Below the pieces are notes generated by a model. That model had not been told where the DNA came from. It saw only the letters and a program-made list of their open reading frames with translations, and did no database searches. This document shows positions 7,143 through 14,114 of a stretch of 22,330 nucleotides of DNA, one piece after another. The position numbers and the translations under genes were made by a program. Source of the stretch: a virus; IMG/VR virus record IMGVR_UViG_3300031162_001177, positions 1 through 22,330 of that record, one strand, 5' to 3'. The stretch's first letter is position 1; every line of letters begins with the position of its first letter.

Positions 7143-7919
7143 CTATTCTGGCATCCATATAACAGTTCCTTTTTTTCCATGTTGATATAATTCATACATT
7201 GATTTGAGTGTGCGATTCGCAGCTTCTTGCTGTAAAGTTTCGTCCATAACAAATTTATCCATAACAACTGCATTAGGAAATGATCTTTCAGATAGTGCGC
7301 GATTACCTGATATTATTACAGATGGCACACCCAAGAATCTCGCAAGCCACATAGCTGAACCATGATATCCAATTGCAAGTTTTGTGTGTAACAAAGTTTT
7401 TATTGCATCTGCAAGCGGTGTCTGATAACTGACAAACTTGGTGCGCTCAAATCTGTCATATATGCTACTCCAATCACTTACAGGATCTTTCCATAACTTA
7501 GCTGAAGGTACAGGATAATCAGTAAAAGGAACTTTGTTTTGTTCTGTAGTTATGAATGTAACGTAATCTCCGCGACTCAACGCATTGCCAGGCTGCATCC
7601 AATGGTTAGATGCTAATCTGTAATTGTGAAACTTATTTTTGTCAAATAAGTTTGTATGTTGTACTGGCATGTTTTCGTTGTAAGTTCTGAGTAGCTCGAC
7701 TTCACTATCACCTTTTTTCACTAACGAAAACAAGGTGCCCCCTATAAAAGATGAATCGTCCGTGTCCGGTGACTCATACCTGTCACGCACACCCTCGGGA
7801 TTGAAATGCACGAATTCTAACCAAACCTTTTTTTGAAGATGCTCTGATAGATTGTGAGCATAACAAATAGGAGATATAATATCTCCGTATCCTGGTTTAG
7901 CTTTCCAACGTATTCTCAC
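7143..7919 (-). CDS. Putative glycosyltransferase, GT9/heptosyltransferase-like
   Basis: 258 aa. Starts RIRWKAKPGYGDIISPICYAHNLS, a GxGD-type opening as in GT-B enzymes of the GT9 group, and near residue 190 has AIGYHGSAMWLARFLGVPSVIISG, matching the GT9 pattern of G.dSG..H.A..LGvP...lfG with His in place of the acidic residue. The fold call is moderate, and the acceptor and donor are unknown. Translation likely starts at a GTG (7919) that overlaps the exonuclease TGA stop, so the two are coupled. Shorter than bacterial heptosyltransferases (about 320-350 aa). Confidence 0.6.
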   Translation of the reverse strand: MRIRWKAKPGYGDIISPICYAHNLSEHLQKKVWLEFVHFNPEGVRDRYESPDTDDSSFIGGTLFSLVKKGDSEVELLRTYNENMPVQHTNLFDKNKFHNYRLASNHWMQPGNALSRGDYVTFITTEQNKVPFTDYPVPSAKLWKDPVSDWSSIYDRFERTKFVSYQTPLADAIKTLLHTKLAIGYHGSAMWLARFLGVPSVIISGNRALSERSFPNAVVMDKFVMDETLQQEAANRTLKSMYELYQHGKKGTVIWMPE

Positions 7920-8578
7920 TTATGATCACACTCATATAAGTCCCTTGCATGTAACAAGTTAGGCACATACTTGTCTCGCCTTGCAATAAACACTTGTGGC
8001 TCCTCCTCTTCAACTGCAATTAAAATTACAGATCGATTTATTGCAATACCTGTTCGTTCTTCGTACATGATAGAATACGCTGCTACCTGTGAAAAGTAAT
8101 TGGTGATCCACTCTTCTTTCTTGGGCTTCCTGGAAGTTTTGAAATCTATGACAGATAACTTGCCGTCGAATTCCGCAATACAGTCAACACGACCTGCAAG
8201 TCTCAAGTGATCACTGTATAGCGCAATTTCTTGTGCATGAATATTATCGATTCGTTCTAGTACAGGCTGAAATGATCGCCACATCTGCAAATCTATTAGA
8301 GACATGGTACCATGGTCTACCGCTTCATTGTCAAGTTTCTTCTCGCACATGTCGTGTATTTTAGTACCACGGGTTGATGCTTGTCGGCTTATCTTGTCTG
8401 CTTCTTCCGCACCTACCCGTTTTCTCCAGTGTAAAATAGAGTCGCGTGTTTGGTATCCTAAAACAGTAGTGACTGAAGGGTAGGCCGCCCCAGTTTCAGT
8501 AAAGTATTTTCTACTTCCATCTGGGGCGGTCTTGTCGTTTGCAAAATCTTGCAAGTTTTTAACGTGTGTATATATCAT
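7916..8578 (-). CDS. PD-(D/E)XK exonuclease (MGME1/RecB-like)
   Basis: 220-aa nuclease. GRVDCIAEFDGKLSVIDFKTSRK (129-151) carries the core: Asp132 after a beta-turn, Asp145-Phe-Lys147 of the D/E-x-K pair, an upstream Glu117, and a QVAAY motif (164-168) in the following helix. The N terminus has YPSVTTVLG and RGTKIHDMCE, as in phage RecB-like/Cas4-like exonucleases. Such enzymes in T4-like marine phages are thought to act in DNA degradation or recombination. No ribosome site precedes the ATG; a sigma70-like promoter sits immediately upstream, so the message may be leaderless. It overlaps the next gene by GTGA. Confidence 0.88.
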   Translation of the reverse strand: MIYTHVKNLQDFANDKTAPDGSRKYFTETGAAYPSVTTVLGYQTRDSILHWRKRVGAEEADKISRQASTRGTKIHDMCEKKLDNEAVDHGTMSLIDLQMWRSFQPVLERIDNIHAQEIALYSDHLRLAGRVDCIAEFDGKLSVIDFKTSRKPKKEEWITNYFSQVAAYSIMYEERTGIAINRSVILIAVEEEEPQVFIARRDKYVPNLLHARDLYECDHK

Positions 8579-8584
8579 ATGTGT

Positions 8585-8613
8585 ATCATAACAAAATTAA
8601 GGGTAAGTGTCTA
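8585..8613 (-). promoter_or_regulatory. Putative sigma70-type promoter for the exonuclease gene
   Basis: On the minus strand TAGACA (8613-8608) and TATGAT (8590-8585) are separated by 17 nt; each differs from the E. coli consensus at one position. Transcription would begin about seven bases further on, at or next to the ATG (8578). It lies in the 42-nt gap after PhoH. Confidence 0.4.
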
Positions 8614-8620
8614 GTAGTTT

Positions 8621-9367
8621 TTAACCATATTGGTCTTCATACTGCATTCGTGCTAGTATATATTCCTTTACGAGATCAGACCGGACAATATCATTGACGC
8701 CAAATTCAACGATGTTGAAGGACTTCATCATATCTGCAATGGCAATAAACTTTTTCAAACCAGACATATCGCTCTTATTTTTGTATAGATCTGATTGTCT
8801 AAAATCTCCACAAAAAATGATTTTGCTGTTTACACCTATACGAGTCATGATAGAATTTAATTCCATATCATTCATATTTTGGCATTCATCTACAATGACA
8901 ATACTATTGTCTAAGGTTATTCCTCTGATGTAAGATGTGATCATCCACTCTAAACTTTTAGCTTCTTGCAATCGTCCGAATGCATTGGATTTTTTACCAA
9001 AAAGATCCTGTACCATACTGATATATGGTTGCATGTAAACTTCGGTTTTTTCTGCTTGATCACCAGGAAGATGACCGATATCTCTTGAGGGTACTGCTGA
9101 CCTGCATACAATTACTCTATCGTAAGGTGTGCTTGGGTCTAGTGCTTCTTCTAGGGCCTTGTATAATGCGATGTATGTTTTTCCAGTGCCTGCTGCACCG
9201 TGTAGTAAAAATGCTAATCCTTTACTGTATTGCTCGAAAAAGATTCCTTGATTCGATGTCATTGGTTCGATTACGCCGAGATCATCGATTGATAGTTTGC
9301 AGCCTCCAGTCTTCTTTGATTTTGGGTCATTATGTACGATTTGAAGTTTTGACTTCTGCTTTGGCAT
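8621..9367 (-). CDS. phoH: PhoH-family ATPase
   Basis: 248-aa P-loop protein. Walker A is GAAGTGKT (57-64), Walker B IVIVDE (156-161) followed by CQNM, and GDFRQSD (187-193) is the conserved sensor region shared with the RecD/UvrD-like PhoH fold. PhoH is among the commonest host-like genes in marine phages; its role is unsettled, with RNA/DNA helicase-like or phosphate-stress functions suggested. AAGGG precedes the ATG at good spacing. A TATAAATA box lies about 93 nt upstream inside the preceding gene. Confidence 0.95.
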   Translation of the reverse strand: MPKQKSKLQIVHNDPKSKKTGGCKLSIDDLGVIEPMTSNQGIFFEQYSKGLAFLLHGAAGTGKTYIALYKALEEALDPSTPYDRVIVCRSAVPSRDIGHLPGDQAEKTEVYMQPYISMVQDLFGKKSNAFGRLQEAKSLEWMITSYIRGITLDNSIVIVDECQNMNDMELNSIMTRIGVNSKIIFCGDFRQSDLYKNKSDMSGLKKFIAIADMMKSFNIVEFGVNDIVRSDLVKEYILARMQYEDQYG

Positions 9368-9409
9368 TTTTTACCCTTTTGTTAGTGAATGTGAGATCGA
9401 AATTTGTTG

Positions 9410-9700
9410 CTATATACTACCCTCCTTTGTTGTTATTGGTTCTATGCTTGATACAATTTTATTTATAACTTTCTTTGCGTCATCAGACAATAATCCGCTA
9501 TGATATCCTCGCTCAAGGCTAGACAACACGTCATCCGACCCCAATCCTCGTAGACTGTCTCTAGTGACTTTCAACTCAGAGTCGAACCAAGTATTCATAC
9601 AGAAAAGCGTCATTTCAACTTCCTTTTCAGTATACAGGTTTATTTTGAACCCAGTTGGATTCGTTTTTATATAATGCCTTGGGAATTTTATAATGCTCAT
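9410..9700 (-). CDS. Small protein of unknown function
   Basis: 96 aa, soluble, with no recognised domain. The N terminus (MSIIKFPRHYIKTNPTGFKINLYTEKEVEM) looks beta-rich, and the rest (LSSLERGYHSGLLSDDAKKVINKIVSSI) is helical. It lies between the carbamoyltransferase (16 nt) and PhoH (42 nt), and contains the predicted PhoH late promoter in its 3' half. Coding is supported by position in a compact gene series and lack of any competing frame with recognisable content. Confidence 0.6.
   Translation of the reverse strand: MSIIKFPRHYIKTNPTGFKINLYTEKEVEMTLFCMNTWFDSELKVTRDSLRGLGSDDVLSSLERGYHSGLLSDDAKKVINKIVSSIEPITTKEGSI
9460..9467 (-). promoter_or_regulatory. T4-type late promoter box upstream of PhoH
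   Basis: Exact TATAAATA on the minus strand within the 96-aa gene, about 93 nt before the PhoH ATG. The octamer could arise by chance in AT-rich DNA, but the position matches the other boxes in this window. Confidence 0.45.
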
Positions 9701-9716
9701 ACTACTTTATTTATCT

Positions 9717-11168
9717 CTAAAAGACTTTCACGCCATATTCAAGCTCAAATGCTATGCCATCTGCTAGACCATTTACCATTGGCATACCCTTAATATTTAA
9801 ACTCGTATTGAGTAACATAGGGCAGCCGGTAGCTGCTTTCCATCGCGTCAGGAGTTCGTACAAGCCCCTGTGATTGTCGTGTGTAACCGTCTGCACTCTG
9901 CTAGTCCCATCCACGTGTACAATGGCAGGGAAGTCCTCTGGCTTTGTACATCGCACAACATACTGCATATACGTTGATTCAAAATCAGGCTCGACATCGA
10001 AGTACTCACTTACATGTTCTTGTAGAATAACAGGTGCAAACGGTCTAAACTCTTGTCTACGTTTTATCCTGTTAACTACATCTTTCATCTGGCCGCCGCG
10101 AGGATCAGCAAGGAGAGAGCGATTGCCCAATGATCTGGGTCCAAACTCAGCCTTGCCATTAGCCACACCGACAATGCCTGCTGTTTTAAGTTCTTTAAGT
10201 AATTCATTTACTGGGTACTCCCCTGCTATTTCGTGTCCTAAATAAGGTCCTTGCCAATTCGCTTGCTTTTTTGTATGAGCAAGAATTGCACCAAGCGATG
10301 AGCCAGCATCTCCTGGATTTGGCATTATCCACACATTTTCAAATTGTTCTGTTGCATATCTATTAGCCAAACAATTAAGCGCACACCCGCCCATCAATAC
10401 GAGATTTTCTGACTGAGCCTTTGTTCTTGCACTTGATTTGACTTTAGCTAAAAGCGTTTTGAATTCTAGCTCGTATACTGCCTGAGTAGCTGCTGCAATA
10501 TCGAAATAATCGTCTTCAGTAAGATCAGGTAAAAAGCCTCGACACCCTTGATGAAAATTCAGACCTGGCTCATTGAACATACGGTAAATTTGATAGACAT
10601 ATTTGTTACTGTCTCCATATGCTGACATGCCCATTAAGATGTATTCGTCTTCGTTTGCTTTCAATCCTATTCTATCAGTCATTGCAGAATAAAACAAGCC
10701 TAAAGACTTTGGATAGGTTTCATTGTATACTTTATACAAGGTCGTATCGCTTTTATTACCATGCCATATAGAGGTAGTATCAAACTCACCGATAGCATCA
10801 ATTGTAAGGCAGCTTGCCTCGTTGAAAGGACTTGTATAAAAACCAGCAGCCGTGTGGCTTTTGTGGTGACTCCCCCAGTAAACTTTTGATTTCACACCTA
10901 GACGCTTCAGTTCTCTAGCAGGATTCGTAAACTTGAACCCTTGTCCAGCATACAGTCTCCTAGCAGTTTTTAGCAAAGGATTCTCGTAGAAATGCACTTC
11001 TTCTGGGTAGCCGAAAGATAGCGCGTCTTTGATCATATACTGATTCAAGTGTGGATCATTTTTCACGCCGCTATATCGTTCTGCATGGCTAGCAAACAGA
11101 ATCTCTGAATCGTCCATGACACACATCGATCCATCATGCGCGCCACATGCAATACCCCATCTAATCAT
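9717..11168 (-). CDS. NodU/CmcH-family O-carbamoyltransferase
   Basis: 483 aa. The family moves a carbamoyl group from carbamoyl phosphate, through a carbamoyl-adenylate, to a hydroxyl of a sugar or antibiotic (NodU, TobZ, CmcH). The Kae1-like N-terminal domain has the metal-site HHKSH (101-105), DAIGEFDTTS (124-133), GGCALNCLANR (260-270) and NPGDAGSSLGA (284-294). The YrdC-like C-terminal domain has EFGPRSLGNRSLLADPR (341-357) and LLNTSLNIKGMP (452-463). It is shorter than the usual 540-600 aa but keeps both domains. The ATG overlaps the stop of the 37-residue gene. The acceptor is probably a sugar built by neighbouring genes, by inference. Confidence 0.93.
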   Translation of the reverse strand: MIRWGIACGAHDGSMCVMDDSEILFASHAERYSGVKNDPHLNQYMIKDALSFGYPEEVHFYENPLLKTARRLYAGQGFKFTNPARELKRLGVKSKVYWGSHHKSHTAAGFYTSPFNEASCLTIDAIGEFDTTSIWHGNKSDTTLYKVYNETYPKSLGLFYSAMTDRIGLKANEDEYILMGMSAYGDSNKYVYQIYRMFNEPGLNFHQGCRGFLPDLTEDDYFDIAAATQAVYELEFKTLLAKVKSSARTKAQSENLVLMGGCALNCLANRYATEQFENVWIMPNPGDAGSSLGAILAHTKKQANWQGPYLGHEIAGEYPVNELLKELKTAGIVGVANGKAEFGPRSLGNRSLLADPRGGQMKDVVNRIKRRQEFRPFAPVILQEHVSEYFDVEPDFESTYMQYVVRCTKPEDFPAIVHVDGTSRVQTVTHDNHRGLYELLTRWKAATGCPMLLNTSLNIKGMPMVNGLADGIAFELEYGVKVF

Positions 11169-11274
11169 AAATAAACGGATCTCGTTTCTTGATTTCGGCT
11201 AGACGCTTCTTAACGAGCCGCTTGTGTTTCCAGTTTTGATATTTCTGTTTAATCTTTTCTATTATTTGTTTCAA
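11161..11274 (-). CDS. Hidden 37-residue basic protein ending -DPFIYD
   Basis: The apparent 102-nt gap between the second SGNH gene and the carbamoyltransferase is fully open in one minus-strand frame. Translation from a TTG at 11274 gives 37 residues starting LKQIIEKIKQKYQNWKHKR and ending RDPFIYD. The TTG overlaps the preceding TGA stop (TTGA), and AAGGA lies seven bases upstream, a good ribosome site. The stop overlaps the carbamoyltransferase ATG by eight bases. It is a Lys/Arg-rich amphipathic helix with an acidic-aromatic tail. My impression is that similar short proteins ending DPFIY sit beside carbamoyltransferase genes in other marine phages; I could not check this. Alternatively it is a frameshifted tail of the SGNH protein. 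Function unknown. Confidence 0.72.
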   Translation of the reverse strand: MKQIIEKIKQKYQNWKHKRLVKKRLAEIKKRDPFIYD

Positions 11275-12122
11275 ACTATTTTCCTTATTGCATGTTGTAT
11301 TTGGCTATAGGTGCTCAGTTGACCCGCAGCACCTGGGTGCATCATATCTCTAGCCATTGGCCGTGCCGAACCTTGGATACTAACAAGATCTAATTGCTGT
11401 CCTTGCAATAGCACATTATCTTTGTTCTCCGTTCTGTCAGCAGCATACTGCCAATTATATGTTGGAACCCCTCTTAAATTAAATACCGTATTCGCCGTTA
11501 TGTAATTTTGAAAGACCGCTTGCTGTGCTTCGTGTACATACGGTACATATCTATTACGGTACCATTCTATATCAGCCTCTCGATATTTTGGAATAGAGTA
11601 TTCATTGTCGCTGTCATCATGCTCGCCTTCCTTGCCCACTGAAGGTGAATTAGGGTCTATATGATGCGCTGAATCCGAAGCAAACATTCGCCGGTGATCT
11701 CCAGGCCATTGAAATACAACAAACTTAGGTTTTGGTAAACTATTCTTGTTATACAACACGCTGTTTAATCTTATTATGTCGCCGCCAGTTCCACCTATAG
11801 CTAAATTCATGATTGGTAAGCCGCGCTCCAAAGACAAGTGCGAGTGCCAAAGATCTTCTTCATGTAACCCCACACCTTCTGTGTAACTACAGCCAAAAAC
11901 TAAAATAAATTCATTGTCCTTGAATGTATTTATCGCAGGCGTTCTGTACCCTAGATTATTGAATGTATAAGTTAGCGAGCCATCTGTATACTTAGGCAGC
12001 ATATCATACTCGATTTTGTGCTTTTCGTACTGCTCTTTTTCCCAGGCAGAAGCAAATTCATATGTACCAAATCTCCTAGAGCGCCGCTGTAAAATTTGCC
12101 CTGTTACTATGTTAATTTCCAA
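11271..12122 (-). CDS. SGNH-like hydrolase/acyltransferase-type protein, copy 2
   Basis: 283 aa. The segment FILVFGCSYTEGVGL (72-86) resembles block I of SGNH/GDSL enzymes with Ser79 as nucleophile; NLAIGGTGG (106-114) resembles block II/III; ARDMMHPG (257-264) gives a block V D259xxH262. SGNH proteins remove or transfer acyl groups, often on polysaccharides; which reaction is done here is unknown. It is a clear paralogue of the gene just upstream (shared FGCSxTE, PKFVVxQWPGxxRRMFA, ARDxxHxG). Translation most likely starts at TTG 12122, with AGAGGAG about ten bases upstream; the next in-frame ATG would lose 40 residues. It overlaps copy 1 by 11 nt and the 37-residue gene by four. Confidence 0.75.
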   Translation of the reverse strand: MEINIVTGQILQRRSRRFGTYEFASAWEKEQYEKHKIEYDMLPKYTDGSLTYTFNNLGYRTPAINTFKDNEFILVFGCSYTEGVGLHEEDLWHSHLSLERGLPIMNLAIGGTGGDIIRLNSVLYNKNSLPKPKFVVFQWPGDHRRMFASDSAHHIDPNSPSVGKEGEHDDSDNEYSIPKYREADIEWYRNRYVPYVHEAQQAVFQNYITANTVFNLRGVPTYNWQYAADRTENKDNVLLQGQQLDLVSIQGSARPMARDMMHPGAAGQLSTYSQIQHAIRKIV

Positions 12123-12942
12123 GTTGATATAACTCCTCTGCCCATCTTTTGTTGCTTTCTACTCCGGCGTGAATGAGGTCTCTTGCCGGAATCTCGTCTT
12201 CAAGGGTAAACGGGCTACTATACATGTCAAAATCTCGCAGTAAATAATTGTCCTCACGCACTGCATCATCAGAAAGTTGAAAATGTACTACATCAATTTC
12301 CAGTAACTGCAGTAAATAATGAGATGATGTTATATTATGATATACCTCATAATTACAATGTTCCGTATATGTAATATATCGATTTGTTAGCCACTCTTTG
12401 TCATATTTATCCGTTATCAAATCATGCTGATGGGCTTGATTGCTAGGTTGTATGCTGTTTAATTGATAGCAATCACCATGCAATAACATTTGCGCAAACA
12501 TTCTCCTAAAAGCCCCAGGCCATTGCACAACAACAAATTTTGGTTTTTTTAGTTCCCCAGCGATGACCAATTTTACGAATTGCAGTATATTGGTAGCCAC
12601 AAGATTGGGTGCTGCACCTGATATCGCCAAGTTCATCGAGTCCACACCGAATTTCTCTGCCAGCAAATAACTATAACATTCCTCATAGTTTATTCCTATA
12701 GCTTCGGTATTGCTACATCCAAATGCAACTAAATATCCATCGCCATAATCTCGGAACTCTTTATTACAACGATATCCTGCGCTGTTGTAAGTGTAATTAA
12801 CAGCATCAATTTCCATATATCTGTCTGGCATCGATTCTTTATTTTTTAGCCAGAGTTCTTTACTATCATCCACTTGCCAATTGCTATTAATGTCTGCGCG
12901 TTCAGGGCGAAATATTAATTTATCTTGGTGTATTATTGGCAT
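12112..12942 (-). CDS. SGNH-like hydrolase/acyltransferase-type protein, copy 1
   Basis: 276 aa from the ATG at 12942, which follows the dehydrogenase TAA by one base; an ATG at 12972 would overlap that gene by 29 nt. LVAFGCSNTEAIGI (71-84) places a candidate nucleophile at Ser77, NLAISGA (104-110) follows, and ARDLIHAG (253-260) gives D255xxH258. PKFVVVQWPGAFRRMFA is shared almost intact with the adjacent copy, so the two arose by tandem duplication. No signal peptide, so it would act in the cytoplasm on a nucleotide-sugar or a nascent glycan. Deacetylase, esterase or O-acyltransferase activity are all possible. Confidence 0.75.
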   Translation of the reverse strand: MPIIHQDKLIFRPERADINSNWQVDDSKELWLKNKESMPDRYMEIDAVNYTYNSAGYRCNKEFRDYGDGYLVAFGCSNTEAIGINYEECYSYLLAEKFGVDSMNLAISGAAPNLVATNILQFVKLVIAGELKKPKFVVVQWPGAFRRMFAQMLLHGDCYQLNSIQPSNQAHQHDLITDKYDKEWLTNRYITYTEHCNYEVYHNITSSHYLLQLLEIDVVHFQLSDDAVREDNYLLRDFDMYSSPFTLEDEIPARDLIHAGVESNKRWAEELYQLGN

Positions 12943-12943
12943 A

Positions 12944-14089
12944 TTATTTACGAGTATTTCCGTAGTGTACAACTAACTGATCTGCATGGCTAGAAACGTA
13001 TGTCCTATGAGGATCAAAAATCACACACTGCGGAGAAACATCCGAGACATCATCGTTAGCGTGGACTCTCACTATGACATCTGGTGAGACCGACGTTACG
13101 CGACCGCCGTGTTCTTTTACATAATGCTGCACTAGAAGACTGGGGCTACCGTCAGTATAGTCGACCCCAGCTTTATAAGAGTCTGACGTAAACGTTACAT
13201 ATTGGCCATACTTCACGATCTCCTTTGCCATATTTTCAGCTTGTATATCTCTTGCATTCATGATAGCGTCAAACATGTCATATCCTAAACCAAGATTTTC
13301 TGCCATATATCTCAGAGCAATATTGTCTCTAGGGTGACAGGCACCACCATCACCAAAGCCAGCTTTCATATAAGCTGGACTCATAATTCTATGTGTGCTG
13401 TCAGCTAGCGCCTTTGTTACTACATCAACATTGATATTACCTTGCTTCTGTGCAACGTCTTGTATCATGTTAACAAGGCTCAACTTAGTGCTAATAAAAG
13501 TGTTGTAAAATACTTTGATACATTCACACTCATCCCAAGTACCAACAACAATACGAGGCCGATTCTCAAGAATGCCGTGATAGAAGTATATCAACTCGCC
13601 TACTTCAAGGCTATCTTCGCCATTCTCGCTACCGATCATTACCATTTCAGGATTTACCATATCCCATGCAACCGTCCCCATAGCAATTAGATATGGGTTA
13701 TATAAAAATTTAGCGTTTTTGATTTGCGGTACAATATGAGATCTGACTGTGCCTGGAAGTACTGTAGAAATCAACACTAGAATTTGTCGATCTGTCATAT
13801 AAGAATCGACTTCTTTGATAACATCAACTGCAATACTATAGTCAAAATCCTTAGGTGGTAGATGACCTGTGGGTTTACTGCCACCGTATTCAGGTGAATG
13901 TGGAGTCGGTACTGCGACGAATACAATCATCGCATCCTTAACCGCATCTTCAATGGATTCTTTTTTGTTCACCCTATTTGTTACAATAGTGGAGTCAATA
14001 TCGTAACCATTCACCTCATGGCCTTTCTGTGCCATAACTTCTGCACAAGGCAACCCTAATTTACCTAAACCAATAAATCCTATACTCAT
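12944..14089 (-). CDS. UDP-glucose/GDP-mannose 6-dehydrogenase family protein
   Basis: 381 aa. Oxidises C6 of a nucleotide-hexose twice with NAD+ to a uronic acid. GFIGLGKLGLP (4-14) is the NAD site, VAVPTP (58-63) and STVLPGT (108-114) are family motifs, CIKVFYNTFISTKLS (190-204) contains the catalytic-type Lys192, and GFGDGGACHPRDN (244-256) holds the catalytic Cys251 in the usual GxGGxCxPxD context with His for Phe/Ile. The C-terminal domain is shorter than in bacterial enzymes (about 420-450 aa). AAGGA precedes the ATG. First gene of a run with the SGNH pair and carbamoyltransferase, and divergent from the aminotransferase by 25 nt. Confidence 0.92.
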   Translation of the reverse strand: MSIGFIGLGKLGLPCAEVMAQKGHEVNGYDIDSTIVTNRVNKKESIEDAVKDAMIVFVAVPTPHSPEYGGSKPTGHLPPKDFDYSIAVDVIKEVDSYMTDRQILVLISTVLPGTVRSHIVPQIKNAKFLYNPYLIAMGTVAWDMVNPEMVMIGSENGEDSLEVGELIYFYHGILENRPRIVVGTWDECECIKVFYNTFISTKLSLVNMIQDVAQKQGNINVDVVTKALADSTHRIMSPAYMKAGFGDGGACHPRDNIALRYMAENLGLGYDMFDAIMNARDIQAENMAKEIVKYGQYVTFTSDSYKAGVDYTDGSPSLLVQHYVKEHGGRVTSVSPDVIVRVHANDDVSDVSPQCVIFDPHRTYVSSHADQLVVHYGNTRK

Positions 14090-14114
14090 TGCAAAAGATC
14101 CTTATATATAATTT

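Noticed and set aside
9025-9468. 147-residue plus-strand frame opposite PhoH
   Set aside because: It lies antisense to the Walker A and neighbouring motifs of a well-recognised PhoH; its Leu/Cys-rich composition is a shadow of that gene.
9717-11168. Carbamoyltransferase considered as C-terminally truncated
   Set aside because: Although shorter than typical, it retains the final NTSxNxxGxP motif and a plausible end; both domains are present.
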